Below, in pieces: positions 34,871 through 47,356 of a stretch of 64,000 nucleotides of DNA; within the stretch, counting starts at the first letter, position 1; each line of letters begins with the position of its first letter. The stretch spans positions 4,154,001-4,218,000 of the forward strand of contig JACAAK010000003.1 in NCBI GenBank assembly GCA_025093985.1. The letters are read 5' to 3'. Made by a program: the position numbers and the translations under genes. The notes under the pieces were generated by a model that saw only the letters and a program-made list of their open reading frames with translations, had not been told where the DNA came from and did not search any database. The DNA comes from Calvatia gigantea (lineage: Eukaryota > Basidiomycota > Agaricomycetes > Agaricales > Lycoperdaceae).

Positions 34871-37347
34871 ACGTCACTTGGCTCCAGCGCCCCCTCGACC
34901 CAATAAAACTCAATGAATAAGCAATATGTTGGACGCCACGAAACCTTACACACGGGGTCTACGTACATATGTGATCGACAAAAGCATATTGGATGCATGA
35001 ATAAAGTGGACGGCATTGGAATATTGGCAATAACGCATTTGTATGTTGCTTAATTTGTTTAATTCCCTTACGACAGGCTTGTACATTGTGATTCTGTCGT
35101 TTACCTTGTTTTGATACATCAATAATGTTACATCCTTGTCTGATTTATAATAACAGCCTCTTATTGCTCAAGCGCTCAGCACTCACAGGGAAATTACTTG
35201 GCTTGAGATCGAAGTCGCGTTTGGTTCTATTTGCTTAATGATGGTGGCGGTGATCTACCTAGGCCGGCAACCATCTCTGAAGATCCAGGACAGGGGATCC
35301 GGTGTCCAACAGAACCGTTCCTCCCACCCAGTGATATATATAATGGCCTTCGAGAAACCCAATTCTCGCCCCCCAAGCTCCAGAGCCTCCGCTATGATAA
35401 CACGCCATAAGTGTGCAGCAGGAATTGGTATCAATGGTTACAGGAATAATCTCTGTGATTATTCACGAATGACAGATCACAATACACAGATCACAATGTC
35501 GATCGTCCAATTAATCGGGCACCCATCAAGAAATACCAAATTCGCAAACCACGATCTATCCAAGATCTAAATTCCAACTGGCTGCCCAAAACCGATGCCC
35601 ATTTTTCACACCCACCGAGAGCGATAAACCGAGACAGCCGTCAAGTGACGAAAATCTGTTGGAAGGGCTCCCCGAGGCCGTACGAAAATAACATTTCCGG
35701 CACAGGACTTGGCCCCCCCTACATGAGCTCCTTATGTGCGTCACAGATTTGGTGAGACGGGATTTGAGTGCTCAGATAGTATGCGGGCATGAAGACTGTC
35801 ATAGAGGTGGTTCCACCAGTCCTGCCAGGATTTGTCGTTCGTTCTCGAGTTTCGTTGAGCCGTAAATACTCATCCGCTCCCACCCATCTACCCATACTGG
35901 GACACATGCCCATCCAAAATATGAAGAAATAGAGAGGGAAGCCTTTCCAGAGGTTGTTAAACCGGATAACGGAGAGGATAACGGACAAAGAAAAATTTGG
36001 GCTGGTATGGGGTATCCGCACTGCGACTACCCCGCCAAAAAGAGACCATACACGAGTCACCAGAAGCGACACAACCCAAGCGACTTGTGGCATACCAAGC
36101 CATAATGCACGAACCTGGCGACATCAACGTCCAAGACGTCCTATGCCCTGAGTGGTAGATTTTGGGCACCCAGAAGACTGGGAAGCAGAAGGGAACCACG
36201 AGCTTGTCGTGAAGATGAGCTTGGCAAAAAGGCCGTTATGAGATGCATCATGTACCGAGTTCTCGTGACTCCTTTATACTCGGGTTATGTTCAAGGGATG
36301 TCGTACGGGGTTTTTCGCGGATGACTGAGATATATTGTTCCATTTAGCGTCTCTACTTACCGTAAATTGCTATTCTACTTTTCGCGTACCCATCGTTATT
36401 GCCGATAGTTGATGTTCTGTTGTCGAGGTGCACTCCGAGCAAGTCACGCCCGCGCTGGTGGATTGGGCTCGTGGTAAGAGCGCAAAATCTAAAGCCTCCA
36501 AAGGACTGGAACACCCAAAGCAATTGGTAGGCCAACTTGGCAGCCAGAGGCCGGTGCCGAGTGGTAGTCCCAATCACTAAGGGTGTAATAGGCGGGTACA
36601 ACAAGAATAGTAAATCGGGAGACTAGATAACCTGTTTTGTCCAGGTGAGATAGGAACCCATTGCCTGGTGATCCAAAGTTGGGCGATCACTTTGAACGTG
36701 CTCAAGGGCCGCATTATCTTATTCTCTCCACATCTTGAAGGTCATAGGATAAATAGGCTGATGCCACCGTCAAATAAATCAACTTATTATGTACACACTA
36801 TGCTATATATGTCTGTCCCAAAACTACGGACACAGCCCAAGGAAGAGGCACATAAGTGCTTCCGTCTGTGCCCAACTCTGAAGAGACGATCCATTCCTGG
36901 CCCTCGTGAGTCCATGCACCAACCAAAACGGTGATGCATAGCGGGGGTAAACTCGAAATAGGTTAATTTTCCATGAACGTAACAGGCTTTGAGCGTCGAG
37001 TGTCGCTTGAAGCCTTGACTGTGTTCATGGTTGCTACTTTGCACAGGATGAAGATCATAACGGAAAAAAAGGTGTAAATAGTCAATGGTCCGAAACGTTG
37101 TCCGGGGGTTCTAGCGACGATGGTCATTTGGAGCTATGGATGCATTTTGAGAAATGATATGTGTAGTATGAAGATGATAAGAAGGCGTTCATTTTTTTCT
37201 GCTCCATCCATTTTCATTACGTAACAGTATCTCACGATCAAACTCCACGAGATAAGATTTGACTTGGAGCTTGGTGCTTAAGGAAACGAGACAGGGTTTA
37301 TAAAGGTCGTAACCGCTCTTGAACATAATACTTGAGAACGTTCAACA
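34871..37347. other. Gene-poor stretch with short hydrophobic open frames
   Basis: No confident gene was found over about 2.5 kb. Minus-strand open frames near 35719–36250 and 36353–36604 are hydrophobic and could be exons of a membrane protein, but no family motif, consistent intron phase or start was recognised. The region is otherwise AT-rich near 35000–35150. Confidence 0.35.
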
Positions 37348-38144
37348 ATGTCAGCCAACGTGGCCGTACCCCGTTGGAAAAAAATCCTTGACAGAGCCCT
37401 TGAGCAGTACCCGAAATCAACTAGTGAGTGCCTCCCGCCCAGGCCTATATCCCAGCACCTCAGGGAACGTCAATAGCATTCCAGTTAGCTACAATCGCCG
37501 ACACGGCAATCCCAGTTCCTCGTGTTCGCTCACATATATTCCGTCAATTCCTATCGAGTCCAAAAACGCCATATCTTCCTTTGCTTATCACCTCTACGGA
37601 CGTTCGCATGCCTAAAGTCCGAGAGATACTCAACAACCCAAACATCGAAGCAGCTTGGTGGATCGAGGGAACTCAGGAACAATTCCGCCTCGCAGGTAGG
37701 GTCAGTATCGTTACGGCGCCTAATAGTCAGTTGTACAAAGCGACGCGGGAGCAATTGTTGAATAATGCGAGTGTGGATTATGAAGGTGGTTTAGCAGCGC
37801 TCAAACCTACGGAATATGATTGGGAAGGTAAGAGGGTGGACGTATTTAATAAGATGAGCGCGCGTATGAAAGCGACTTGGTGCTGGCCCACACCTGGGAG
37901 TGTGTTGGAGGGAGGTGAGGCGGAGGCGAAGAAATGGCCTGAGAGGATTGAGGAACCAAGAGAGGGGTCTGAGGGTTATGAAGGGGCGAAGAAAAAGTGG
38001 GAGACGGCATTAAGCAATTTTGTGTTGGTTGTCATTGAGCCAAGCGAGGTCGACTACCTCAACCTGGGGGTTGTTCCCAACAAAAGGTTCAAATTTGCTA
38101 GGGACGTCGAAGGCGGGTGGAATGGGGTCGAACTCGTACCATGA
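37348..38144 (+). CDS. Pyridoxamine 5'-phosphate oxidase-like FMN-binding protein (Alr4036 type)
   Basis: Exon 1 (37348–37423) codes VPRWKKILDRALEQYPKST; the intron 37424–37476 ends in TAG, giving TFQLATIADTAIPVPRVRSH in exon 2. The start RWKKxLxxAL, then FQLATV..xPRxRxxVFR, and a split-barrel pattern through AAWWIEGTQEQFRLAGRV and the end VVPNKRFKF match the fungal Alr4036-type flavin-binding family of the PNPOx superfamily. The protein is about 247 residues, soluble, without a targeting peptide that I can see. Family members are thought to bind FMN and act as oxidoreductases or cofactor-handling enzymes; the precise reaction is unknown. It starts in open chromatin-like AT-rich DNA with no close partner; the acidic protein gene converges on it from the right. 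Confidence 0.85.
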
Positions 38145-38286
38145 GGCTTTGAGGATGATGGAACCACTGTTAGCTTGTACAACAGAAATGAACATTATAT
38201 TATAGGACATCTACTAGATATCGCAAACAGAAAGATTACGGTCCGGAAGGATACAAACACCAGCTATTTACAACAGAAGATAGACA

Positions 38287-38943
38287 CTATGCTTTCACTT
38301 TCTTTGCGCCTTTCTCAGTGTCCTCGTCGTCAACTTCCTCGATGGGTCTCTTTCTGTTGTTGGCGCTGTCGTTGCCTTGTTGTTCTTCGGCATATTCTTC
38401 ATCTTCATCTTCATCTTCTTCCTCATCTTCGGCTGCACCGGCTTCGTTGGGCTACAGGCTGTGATAAGCATCACGCGCGCCAAACAAAGAAGAGAAAGCT
38501 TACATCTGCTAACAGCATAGCAGTCAAATTCTTTTTCTGTCAGACGGGAGTTAGTTCAAGAAATATTACAGAAATGCGAACGAGATTGCCGCGAACCTTG
38601 CCGGCTCCACCTCCAATATCCGCTTCTTCATCTTCCTCGTCTTCATCATCTTCGTCACCAACATACTGTCTGTCTTCCTAGAACCGGGTGACACGTCTAA
38701 GCATACACATCTCATATGAAGGAGCGGCCCGGAGAAACAACATACCTCAGCGTCCTCTTCCTCGTAATCGTCGTCGTCGTTGTCGTCCTCAGCACCGTCG
38801 GCGACTGCGTCATTGGCATCATCGCCCTCGTCTTCGACAGCATCCACGCGTCCTTGTTCCTCCTGTACTTCCTCCTGTTCTTTCTCTGGCTCCTGGTCCT
38901 CGACATTATGGGGCGAGACAGCAGCAGGAGCAGGCTCGGACAT
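38287..38943 (-). CDS. Small highly acidic nuclear-type protein
   Basis: Four exons join exactly: 38746–38943, 38597–38677, 38504–38536 and 38287–38451, with introns of 68, 60 and 52 nt. The product is 158 residues. It starts MSEPAPAAVSPHN, is dominated by Asp/Glu ([36 protein letters not shown]), has one non-acidic patch KKNLTAMLLAD, and ends with basic clusters NNRKRPIEEV and KGAKKVKA that look like nuclear-localisation signals. The design recalls prothymosin-like or histone-binding acidic proteins, but no family was recognised. It converges on the flavin protein, with 142 bp between stops. Confidence 0.78.
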
Positions 38944-39569
38944 TATGGGGATACGACGGTTGCACGGAGGTGGAGGGGAAAAGGGAAGAAGGTTGAAAGC
39001 AGAAGGGAAGATAGTGTGAGAGTGCGAAAAAGTGAAAGGGATTGGTTTGGGTTTGGAAAGTTTCGTGGATTCGGATTACTGACAACGTCCCTCAGCTTAG
39101 GGTTCCAGGGTCGAACCTGATTTCCGGACGGACGGACGGACGGACGGAGAACGGAGCGCGATCACCGTTTTGGATCAGCTTGGATCGTTGCTCCTCGATT
39201 CGTCCGGTGCGCCACGCGAGTGACGTCCATGTCAGGTGATCGCGAAGTGTCAGGGGTTGTCAAAGCCGAGAGAGAGCGATCTCACCAAAGCTCTCACGAC
39301 TCTTTGTAATGTTGCGCAAGTTTTGCGGTTTGATCATTGATGGGAAGACTGACATTCATCCTGGTCACGGCTTGTGATGACACCCGAAACTGTCATTGGT
39401 GAGGTGCAGAGTGAGAACAGATAACGCATGTAAAGAGACAATAAAGGAGTGACATATTTTACCCAAAAATAACAAGGAGAGACTCGGTCTATTGAGAGAC
39501 ATAAGGATGCGTAATCGATTGCAAACAGGGCCAGCCTGCCAAAAAAACCTAGGAAGGGAGTATAATTTT
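38944..39569. other. Intergenic between acidic protein start and CorA end
   Basis: Contains a GGAC tetranucleotide tract at 39126–39148 and purine-rich leader sequence just upstream of 38943. Nothing else was recognised. Confidence 0.4.
39126..39148. repeat. GGAC tetranucleotide microsatellite
   Basis: Five perfect GGAC units plus a partial one, followed by gagaacggagcg. A likely length-variable locus. Confidence 0.9.
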
Positions 39570-42083
39570 TCAATCGTTCTTCATTTTCTGTCGAAAAAGG
39601 GTCAATTCAACGAAAATACAACACAAAATATTGGTCTCACCATCTGAACTGCTTGCTTGGCCAGCAGCTTCTTGGATGCATAATGGTACATCCCAACGAA
39701 GTCTGACCAAAGGGCCCAAGTTGTTGTGACAATAAAGATCGGAATCGCGAGCTTCCAAAAACTGAGATAAATATCGTGAGCTTGCTGTACAATTTGAGGT
39801 ATGGAGAAGGAACTGACAATAAATCGGAGTTTTGTTCAACAGACCACATTTGGCCAAAGTTCATACCCTGAGACATAAATAAGCAAGGCCACAAGTACGG
39901 AAAAAATAAAAACATACAAAGTAACCCGTCAGGAGAGTCAGTGGAAGACCAATGATGGTGAAGAGCGTCAAGCGCCGCCTAAGAGGTCCATAAGCTTCAG
40001 CCAGTAGCTTTAAAGTGAAATGAAACATACATGACAAGATTCATGTCATATGAAGCAGACTGAATCACCTAAATCAGAACCAAACGGTTTTTGGACTGGG
40101 GGAAAATAACGTACATTGAACGAGTAATTGATCAGATTCTCTGCGATACTTGCGAACATGTCCAGGCTACTAAGAATATACTCCATGTGGTCAAAAACGT
40201 CCGCCTACGCACGTGTTGTGAGTAATCATCACCACGAGGAGGCGCAATGTGTACATACCAGGTAAATTTTAGCCTTGTGGCTCATAAAACCCACGACAGC
40301 GGTGTTAGCATTCGCCGGGTCGGACATATCAATGAGCGCAGCACAGCGATCAAGGTCATAGCGCCTCAAGCCGTAAATGAGGGTTTTGATGGGTTCGAGG
40401 GTACGTTTATGAAGGATTAAATCACCCGAAAGGATGTGAACTTGATATGTAATGGCTAGAACGGTTTGAACGAGATAAAATGAGTAGGGAAAACGTACGA
40501 CGTCGAATTGTTCTGACTTTCGGTTTCAACAAGATGTCCCTTTCGAACTTGTTGAGCTTGTTGTGATACGCATCGACGACTTGGAGGGACCTGTCAACGA
40601 CTAAAAATATGCCTTAAAAAAAAGCAGGCGGAAGAAAGAAAGGATTGAACATACTCAAGTCGAGAAGAGCATGAATGAGAATCGACGGATCAGGAGATTG
40701 GCGAAGGACTGTGTCCGGTTGGCGCAATCGGTGTGTAATTGGTGATGTAAATTGCAAGTTAGTCTTGGGATGAATGGAAATAACAGTCCCTGTTAAGTTG
40801 GAGTGGTAGAGCTTCAATAAATGGTCCAGACGCAATGACAATACCATACCATCCCTGAATAAGAAGAGGAACATGGGCGACACATCAACATCAACACGTT
40901 CCCCCTGAGCGCTTGATTAATACCCATCCCGGCAAGAGACTAGTTAGGTACCTACGCGCTTAAGTGCATCCAGAGTGATTTCCCATCGGCTCTGAGCCTC
41001 TTTTCTCTGGTAGATCAATGAGCACAAAAATGACATCGATGGGAGGGTGATGCTCACATCGTTTTCCTTCTGCACAAGGCGGCTCAAATGATCAGGTTCA
41101 GGTTTGACGTCGCTCTTGTGGAAAGGAAGAAGCGGCCTTCTGCGCTTTTTTCGAGAAGTGACATGTTTTGAATCAGGAGAAGGTACTCCATGTAGAGTTC
41201 TTTCGTCGTCTCCCCCGACGGGTTCAGGGGATGTTACTCGATGCAGACTTGGAATGAACATGTTTTCGTCTTCAACGTCATGTTCGCTCAACTCGTGGCA
41301 CAGCACGCGAAGGAAGAGGTGACGGCCATAGTAATCCGCCTTTGACCTGTTTTGGCTATGCCCATGGAAAACATCCTCAAGTGCAAGAGGGTGAAGGTCT
41401 GCCGAGAAAAAAAATCTTGAGAAAAGGACGGAATTTCCGCAGTAAATGAACGTACCATATCTGAGTGATAAAGCCTTGATGACGTCCCAACTGACGCCCC
41501 CAATATTAATCCACCTAACCCTCACCCAAGCAGGCCTCTGACTCTTCCCATCGTCGCACATCAAGTCAATGAACTCCGCATTATTCATCCTCCGTACATT
41601 CGTCCTCACGGAGGAATAGTCCATGATTTCAATCGCACATTCCTTGGCGATATGCCCATACTGCATATCCGCAGAGGCACGCCTTACATCAACACCGGGC
41701 TCTGCGCCAACACGTTCCGACGCTCCTCCGAGAGCCATGTAGGACATTCCGCGGTGCAGGGAGATAACTTTGCGTACTGCGGCGCGGAATTTGTCCTTTG
41801 CTGTTGGTTTTGCCCATTGCGATACCCGAGATGTGTGCGTTTTTGCGGAACGCCCTGCTGGGGATTTTACGCCGCGCGCCCTTGCATTAGGGGAAACGGG
41901 TGAGGTTGTCGAGGCCACCTCTGCTGCAAGGGCAGCAGTCGGTGAAATGGTGTATGTAGGGGCAATTACTTGTGGCGAAGGGGCGCTGGGCCTTGGCTGT
42001 GTCTGGAAGGCTCCTTCTTCATCCTCAAGGTCAGGAGTTAACGAACGGCCTTCAGAATCCGTAAAACTATTTTCGCGAGGCAT
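39570..42083 (-). CDS. CorA-type Mg2+ channel/transporter
   Basis: A Ser/Pro-rich cytoplasmic lead (residues 1–110, MPRENSFTDSEGRSLTPDLE) precedes the CorA soluble domain with RWINIGGVSWDVIKALSLRY joined across an intron to DLHPLALEDVFHG and YYGRHLFLRVL. Long helices follow (DRSLQVVDAYHNKLNKFERDIL, LILHKRTLEPIKTLIYGLRRYD, YILSSLDMFASIAENLINYSFN). The membrane end has RRLTLFTIIGLPLTLLTGYF, the diagnostic GMN motif as QGMNFG (about 39860–39845), and a second helix FWKLAIPIFIVTTTWALWSDF. The last intron (about 39587–39639) joins QAVQM to KMKND with TGA at 39570. CorA pentamers conduct Mg2+. About ten introns; no frame break was found. Plasma-membrane Alr1-like versus vacuolar location cannot be told. 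Confidence 0.92.
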
Positions 42084-43504
42084 GTCGTCAATGGATGTGC
42101 AAGCTTCTGTAGAGTTGTTGTAAGTGGGACCGAGGATAGTAAAGAAAGGGAAAGGAAATGAAGTGAACGCGGTCCAGGTACAGGTACAGGACCGCCTCGA
42201 GGCAACTAAAACTGCTCGACGTCAACAATAAAGACCAGCAACTAGGGCTCCGCCTGGTGCATGTCGGCTCGTGGAATGGCCTTTGATGCCATCATAAACG
42301 TATTTTTGGAGGCACGGGGATAGTAACCACAAGTGTCATAATTCCTTCCATTCAAACGTTCAGGTGGTTGCGTCCTCAGGAGGCCTCAGGGACCACTGAG
42401 ACTGGCGCCCATAAAGCTTGCTTCCAAATGAACGCGAATAGCAGAAAGGACGGAGATCATTCGGAGTGTGGCCAGACAATTCTCACACTCGCGACGCCCG
42501 TGGAGGACAGACACAACGTCCGACTGACAGATTTTTGACCGACTTCACGATAGCCACGCTCAGGTGGTCTGTAGCTAGAGCTGTAACTGTAGCCGTAGCA
42601 CGGCCAAATAGTGCCAAATACCACACAACCATAGCTACAGACCATCTGAGCGTGGCCTATGACGGTCGCATATATTTCCACCAACCACAACGGACCTGGC
42701 AACTCAATTTACAAAATTCCTACACACGGTCTCCGCCGCTTATTGTTGTTCCACATGATATTTGTGTGCTACCTTGTCGAACGTTGTAATCATGCGAGAG
42801 GAGGGTGCCGTTGAGCGCTCCAAGGGGGAGACAGGTGACACTGTCACCGTTATGCTCTCCCACATTAAGGGAACAAGGGACGAAAGTTCTGAGTGCCAAC
42901 AGCGGAACCAGACACGCTCATAAGGTGTTTTGATGAACTTCCAGACGCAGAGGCTGACCACCACACAAGCAAAGGATCACCCCGAGGATCTTTCGGAGGC
43001 GGCTTGAGGTCCAACCCAACCCAACAAGGAAAAAAATGCGAAAACACCCACCAGGATACGAGGAGCTTCATTCTTAGCTCAAGACTTTGGTGTTTCGCTC
43101 ATCACGATATTGATGGTGTTGCTAGTTATCCACCCCGACCCCGACCTCGCCCACCTAACTTACCAAAAGACCAACAATATGTTTCCCCTCCACGGCCCAC
43201 TACCTGGTAGAGCCTAGGATCTGATTCCTAGGAACATGAAAGTTGACACGAAAGGCAATCAAAACCAAAAAAACTGAACGTTTGAACAGACAAGAAAAAA
43301 TTGTGAGTGTTAATTGTCGAGCGCAACTCGTCGGCATACTTCTTGATAGCTCTGCGCTCTATGACCTTACAACCGGGGAATCAAAAACATTTGACTTGCG
43401 TGACTCCGCAAACTTACAGAAAAAGAAGCAGTCCTCGCCTCACTTCCAGCACCTGTTGAATGCAATTAGTCCGAGATTTTCAATGCATAGCCAAGCGGTT
43501 CGAC
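42084..43504. other. Intergenic with a small terminal-inverted-repeat element
   Basis: No coherent gene. The inverted repeat at 42551–42658 is the only structured element seen. An 83–97-codon open frame near 43243–43533 lacks any recognisable feature and overlaps the 3' end of the DM9 gene. Confidence 0.4.
42551..42658. repeat. 108-bp element with 26-bp inverted termini
   Basis: tagccacgctcaggtggtct at the left (42551–42576 with gtagct) is matched by the reverse complement agctacagaccatctgagcg...tggcc at 42633–42658 with about two mismatches. The interior has further short inverted strings (ctgtag/gtagcc). It looks like a small MITE or hairpin. Confidence 0.65.
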
Positions 43505-44573
43505 TTACAAAATCCGATATTCCTCGAATGTAAGCTCCTTACCATCAAAAGGTACTTTGGCGCTCCCACTAAACCCATCAGAAAAGATCAGAGACTGATT
43601 ACCACGAGCAGGTATAAGTAGCATACAGATGTTCTCCAGTCTTTCCGGGAACAACCAGACCATTCATATTGGCGAGTGCATGATATAACTTGTCTCCTTT
43701 TTCTTCGTGACCACCCTCAATTGCACGTCGACCTGGAGGAATGTGACCACCAGAGGTAGGAATCCACTCCATCTGGTCGGGGATAAAAGGGAGGAGATCA
43801 TAGTGACCATCATGACAGTATTCCCTTCCATCATACGGAATGCACACTGGCGGTTGAAGATGGTACCCGATCTTGCAAGGGTGAACCGAATTCTTGAAAA
43901 AAGCCGACCCAACAAAAAGAGGAGAGATGCCACCAACATCGTATGTGACAGGAGGGCCGGTCTGGTTAGGCGGGGGAGTGCCGGAATCAGTCCGAAGTGA
44001 CAGACGATACCCCGAGGGTGGCGTGGCCTCCACTGTTGATGCTGGTGCGGTAAGAGGTTTCGGAGACGATTTAGTATCTATATCCACTTGTTGATAGTCA
44101 GGTGATGGCGCAGGGGGCTTAGTGAGGTCATCAACTTTGGTTGTAACGTGCGCCTGGGAGTTGGCCGGGAAAGGTGGACCCTCAGCCGCAGTTTGCGGTG
44201 CTTCATCAACGACGGTGCAGTACTCTGATCCTTTGTGACCAGACCTCGAATTGGACGAACTGTTGTGCCCATCTGGAACCCCCCGTTTCTTAGTTATACC
44301 TTTGTCCTTCTTCTCTTTGTCCTCAGCCTTCCCTTTCTTGTCATTTTTGTCTCTGCTACTGTCCGTATCTTTTTCCTTCTCCTCCTTCTCGTTATCATTC
44401 TTCCTATCTTCGCTCTCAGGTTTCTCTATCAGAATGAACCCCTGCTCTTCCTCGGAATACTCCTCATTGCAAGAGTCCCACCCAGAATCAGAGGGGCATG
44501 CTGATGAAGATGGATGAAAACGAAGAAGTGAGTAACAGGCGGTCAAGGCGATGGGTTGTGAATGTGGTGTCAT
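43505..44573 (-). CDS. DM9-domain (DUF3421) protein with charged low-complexity N-terminal half
   Basis: The C-terminal part reads MEWIPTSGGHIPPGRRAIEGG, then EEKGDKLYHALANMNGLVVPGK, and after an intron GSAKVPFDGKELTFEEYRIL with stop at 43505–43507. The pattern W-I-P-x-S-x-G-x-I-P-P-G...A-I-x-G-G and L-x-P-G-K is the DM9 repeat known from fungi and animals, in some cases carbohydrate-binding. A preceding copy-like block (PLFVGSAFFKNSVHPCKIGYHLQP..PYDGREY) resembles the second DM9 repeat. The N-terminal half is Lys/Glu/Asp-rich (EKEEKEKDTDSSRDKNDKKGK) then Pro/Thr-rich. The 5' exon may hold an unrecognised intron; the Met at 44573 is provisional. Confidence 0.72.
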
Positions 44574-44744
44574 TGAGGTAATAAGCTAATATAAACACGT
44601 GGAAGCTACGATCACAAAGTTAGAGGAAAATAGGATTCTCCTCAGTACCCAAGTTGACTCTTTGCTATTACCATTCGTCATGTCATAATTCTGAGAGGGA
44701 CATGATCCAAGTCCATCCAAGTGGCCCAATCCCTAAGGTATAAC

Positions 44745-44896
44745 TACACTGCGCCAGCGAGTTGGTGTGGCACAGGTCATATCGAAATCACATTGGTTTC
44801 AAAAAGTGTAAAGCTTGTCATATTGAAGATTACACTTTTTGGATTTAATATGATATTGATATGACGAATGTCACATCAACTCGTCGGCACAGTGAC
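44745..44896. repeat. Foldback repeat, ~54–66-bp imperfect arms
   Basis: cgagttggtgtggcacaggt...aaaaagtgtaa (44758–44812) is matched by ttacactttttggatttaat...catcaactcg (44830–44883) as an imperfect inverted repeat with an ~18-bp loop; weaker pairing continues to about 44745 and 44896 (gcgccagcgag with ctcgtcggcac). It lies outside genes and resembles a diverged MITE. Confidence 0.7.
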
Positions 44897-45633
44897 TACT
44901 AACCCACACACTATGGGCTTGCTGTCGACGGTCGACGCTACCAATGGAGATCATTTGCCTCGTGCTGAAGTTTACCATCGTCAGCTTTCCGCTGCCGTGA
45001 GTAACCACTTCGCGCTTCTGCCCTATGCGAATCAAAGCAAGATTGAGCACGGCCACCGTATGACACCATGCTGGCAGGCATGTTCGTAATAGGCGCATGA
45101 TTATCGTACTTTCAGCCGAAAACAGGTAAATGGCGAGTTGGTAGGCGGCTGAGCCCAAATATTTAGATTAAGGGCGTGGCAGCGGCGAATGCCCAGCTAG
45201 TGCGCTTTAAGGTCTATCCCTCATCCGAGGGGATTGGGCAGCATACACAGTGTCCCGCAATGCACAATGGAATGCCCAAAATCAGAGTTGCGGCGAAAGG
45301 GAGTGTAAATTCCTGGTTGATATTGACGACAATAACTTGTTTTGGCGCTTGGGTCAACTCCCCAGAACATATTCAACCGGTCAGGGGGGGCCTCCAGTGG
45401 TATATTCTAGCCGGTAAGTTCCTTGAGAATGACGAAAATTGGAAAAGAACAGCGATTTCCATCGAATAGGTATGATGTATTCAATTATAATATATACAAG
45501 GTCCAGGACGTCACTGGGCATTGAGTTGTTCGCGGCTGAGGCATGCTGGAGTTCAACCTGTTCTTCATCCTCTCTGCGACCTGGAAGAATGACTGTAAGT
45601 TGACGGCAGTGCGGTTGGAAAGTTGCTCGGCAC
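44897..45633. other. Intergenic 3' of 7-TM copy A
   Basis: No supported gene, RNA or further repeat was found. Confidence 0.35.
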
Positions 45634-46845
45634 TTACGAAAAACTGGATCCCGTCAGTTCAGACCTATCATCAGTATTGTATTTTGTGATGATGAGGACT
45701 TGTTCGGGTTGGTGTTGAGGTAAATTGGGAGTCGGAGAGCTCATGGACGCAAATTTCATGGCTGAGACTTCACCGACTGGCTCCCTCCTCCATACTAAGG
45801 CATTTTGTGACACCCTGATAATGACGAGGTGGAAGGCAATCGCTATGACGGGGGCATTCTTTCCGGAAGATGACTTGGTAAACGTCTTCAGTGAAATATA
45901 ACTGCATCCACTCACAAGGGAGCTGATAAACCGGATCGCGAATCCGTCGTCCGAGAACCATACAAAGAAATGTGCCAAGGTAATGGAAAGGTAGAGGAGT
46001 CCGGATTCTGCCAGAATTCTCATGATTGACCGCAGCTGCTTTGAAGACACCTCCTCTTCTCGTGAAAGGCGATACAACCGACGGATGAGCAGGGCTAGTC
46101 AAGAAAGGCAGATCAGCCACGATCAGGCAACTTGAGCCAGATTGGGGGTTCACTTACAGGTTGTGTAAGCATTCAAGAGCACTGTCGTGCCCCAGAACGG
46201 TGCTAGGGCAATTCCAGGACCAACTGACATGTTTATTGGGCCCCAGGAGAAGGGTCCAGTCGTAACGTCATGAACGTGAACGATCTGGAGATACATTTGC
46301 ACCCCTGTGCATGTCCAACCCACAAACCAGAGGAAGATCGGGAATATCACGACCCCGAGCGAGCGGGAGTAGATCACCCAACATCGGAAAATCCAGTGTT
46401 GCTTTAGTTCGTATCGTGTGTACCAGTGAGTGTGTGACATACAAGAGTAGCATCAGTCAACAAGGCTACCGTGTTGGATGCTGCACACTGACGACCGACA
46501 AAGTTAACGCAGCCGACGAAGAGCGGGGGGCCAGGGATTATACCTTGACAATTGACCTCCATATTGGTGTTTCGTACATGCTTCCCGTTTGGTTTTCCGA
46601 TATAAAGAGTACCCTTTCCATAAGGCTCCGAATATTCAAGCCGAGGCATAAAGCATTGAGCACAGCAATAATGACTGCCGCAATGACGAAGGGCCAATTA
46701 GCGTGTCTTTTGAGCTTCTATCCCCGTTCTACAAAGAGTAACCAGCGAGACAGTGCACCAAGGTTACGAGGGATATTCCAAATACGAGAGAAGAGAAGAC
46801 GACAACGGCCACCTCTTTGTGGGCCGGGATATTGTCCGATAGCAT
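45634..46845 (-). pseudogene. 7-TM membrane protein family, copy A (broken)
   Basis: The exon layout matches copy B: an N-terminal helix pair, CAASNTVALLTDATL, the helix VVIFPIFLWFVGWTCTGVQM, NMSVGPGIALAPFWGTTVLLNAY, RRLYRLSREEEVSSKQLRSIMRILAESGLLYLSITLAH and a last helix NAPVIAIAFHLVIIR before a polar tail ending at 45634. A start at 46845 gives MLSDNIPAHKEVAVV, but the first helix is read through two opposite frame shifts and the conserved Trp of the DEGW-like motif is TAG (46718–46720). The copy therefore looks like a young pseudogene. It keeps the intron after DATL that copy B lacks. Family function is not known to me; a membrane receptor or sensor is only inference from seven helices. 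Confidence 0.75.
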
Positions 46846-47356
46846 AGCTCCGCTGAGAGGAAGAAACAATCCCAAGTGGTCTGGGCGATATTGTACGCCT
46901 TAATACATACTTGCACACTGAGAACGGGTCCAAGAAGTCAGTCGATTATGGGCATAATGTACACACAATTCCGAATTAGAATAGATGAAACAGCTACATC
47001 AGTGTCAACCCTCGACAGCAGGAGCTCTTTTTTTCTATCCAGCCAATGGGGAGGGGTGGGGGGACCACAAAAATACAACATGACAATATTTCCGCCTCAC
47101 TGATATGAGCACGTTTTCTAGCTACCAATGAATCCTGGGCAGGACACAGTCGCGCAATAAGGACATTTTGCACGCATGTGTGCACTTTCTGTGAATTTTG
47201 ATTGAACGGGGTATAATGGTCGGCACATGGAAGAACTCCCAGAGAACTCCGGCATATCAAGACTTTGAAACTGCCGCTTGTTGCTGATTGTCATCCATCA
47301 GCGCTGGCGGACAGGGGAAGCGATCGTAGGAAATATTCATACTTAGCGGACAGTGG
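46846..47356. other. Intergenic between 7-TM copies A and B
   Basis: No coding or structured element recognised; this should hold the copy A leader and copy B 3' end. Confidence 0.35.

Noticed and set aside
35719..36604. Minus-strand hydrophobic frames as a wax-synthase-like or other membrane enzyme
   Set aside because: No catalytic motif, start or consistent splice phase could be found; hydrophobicity alone is not enough.
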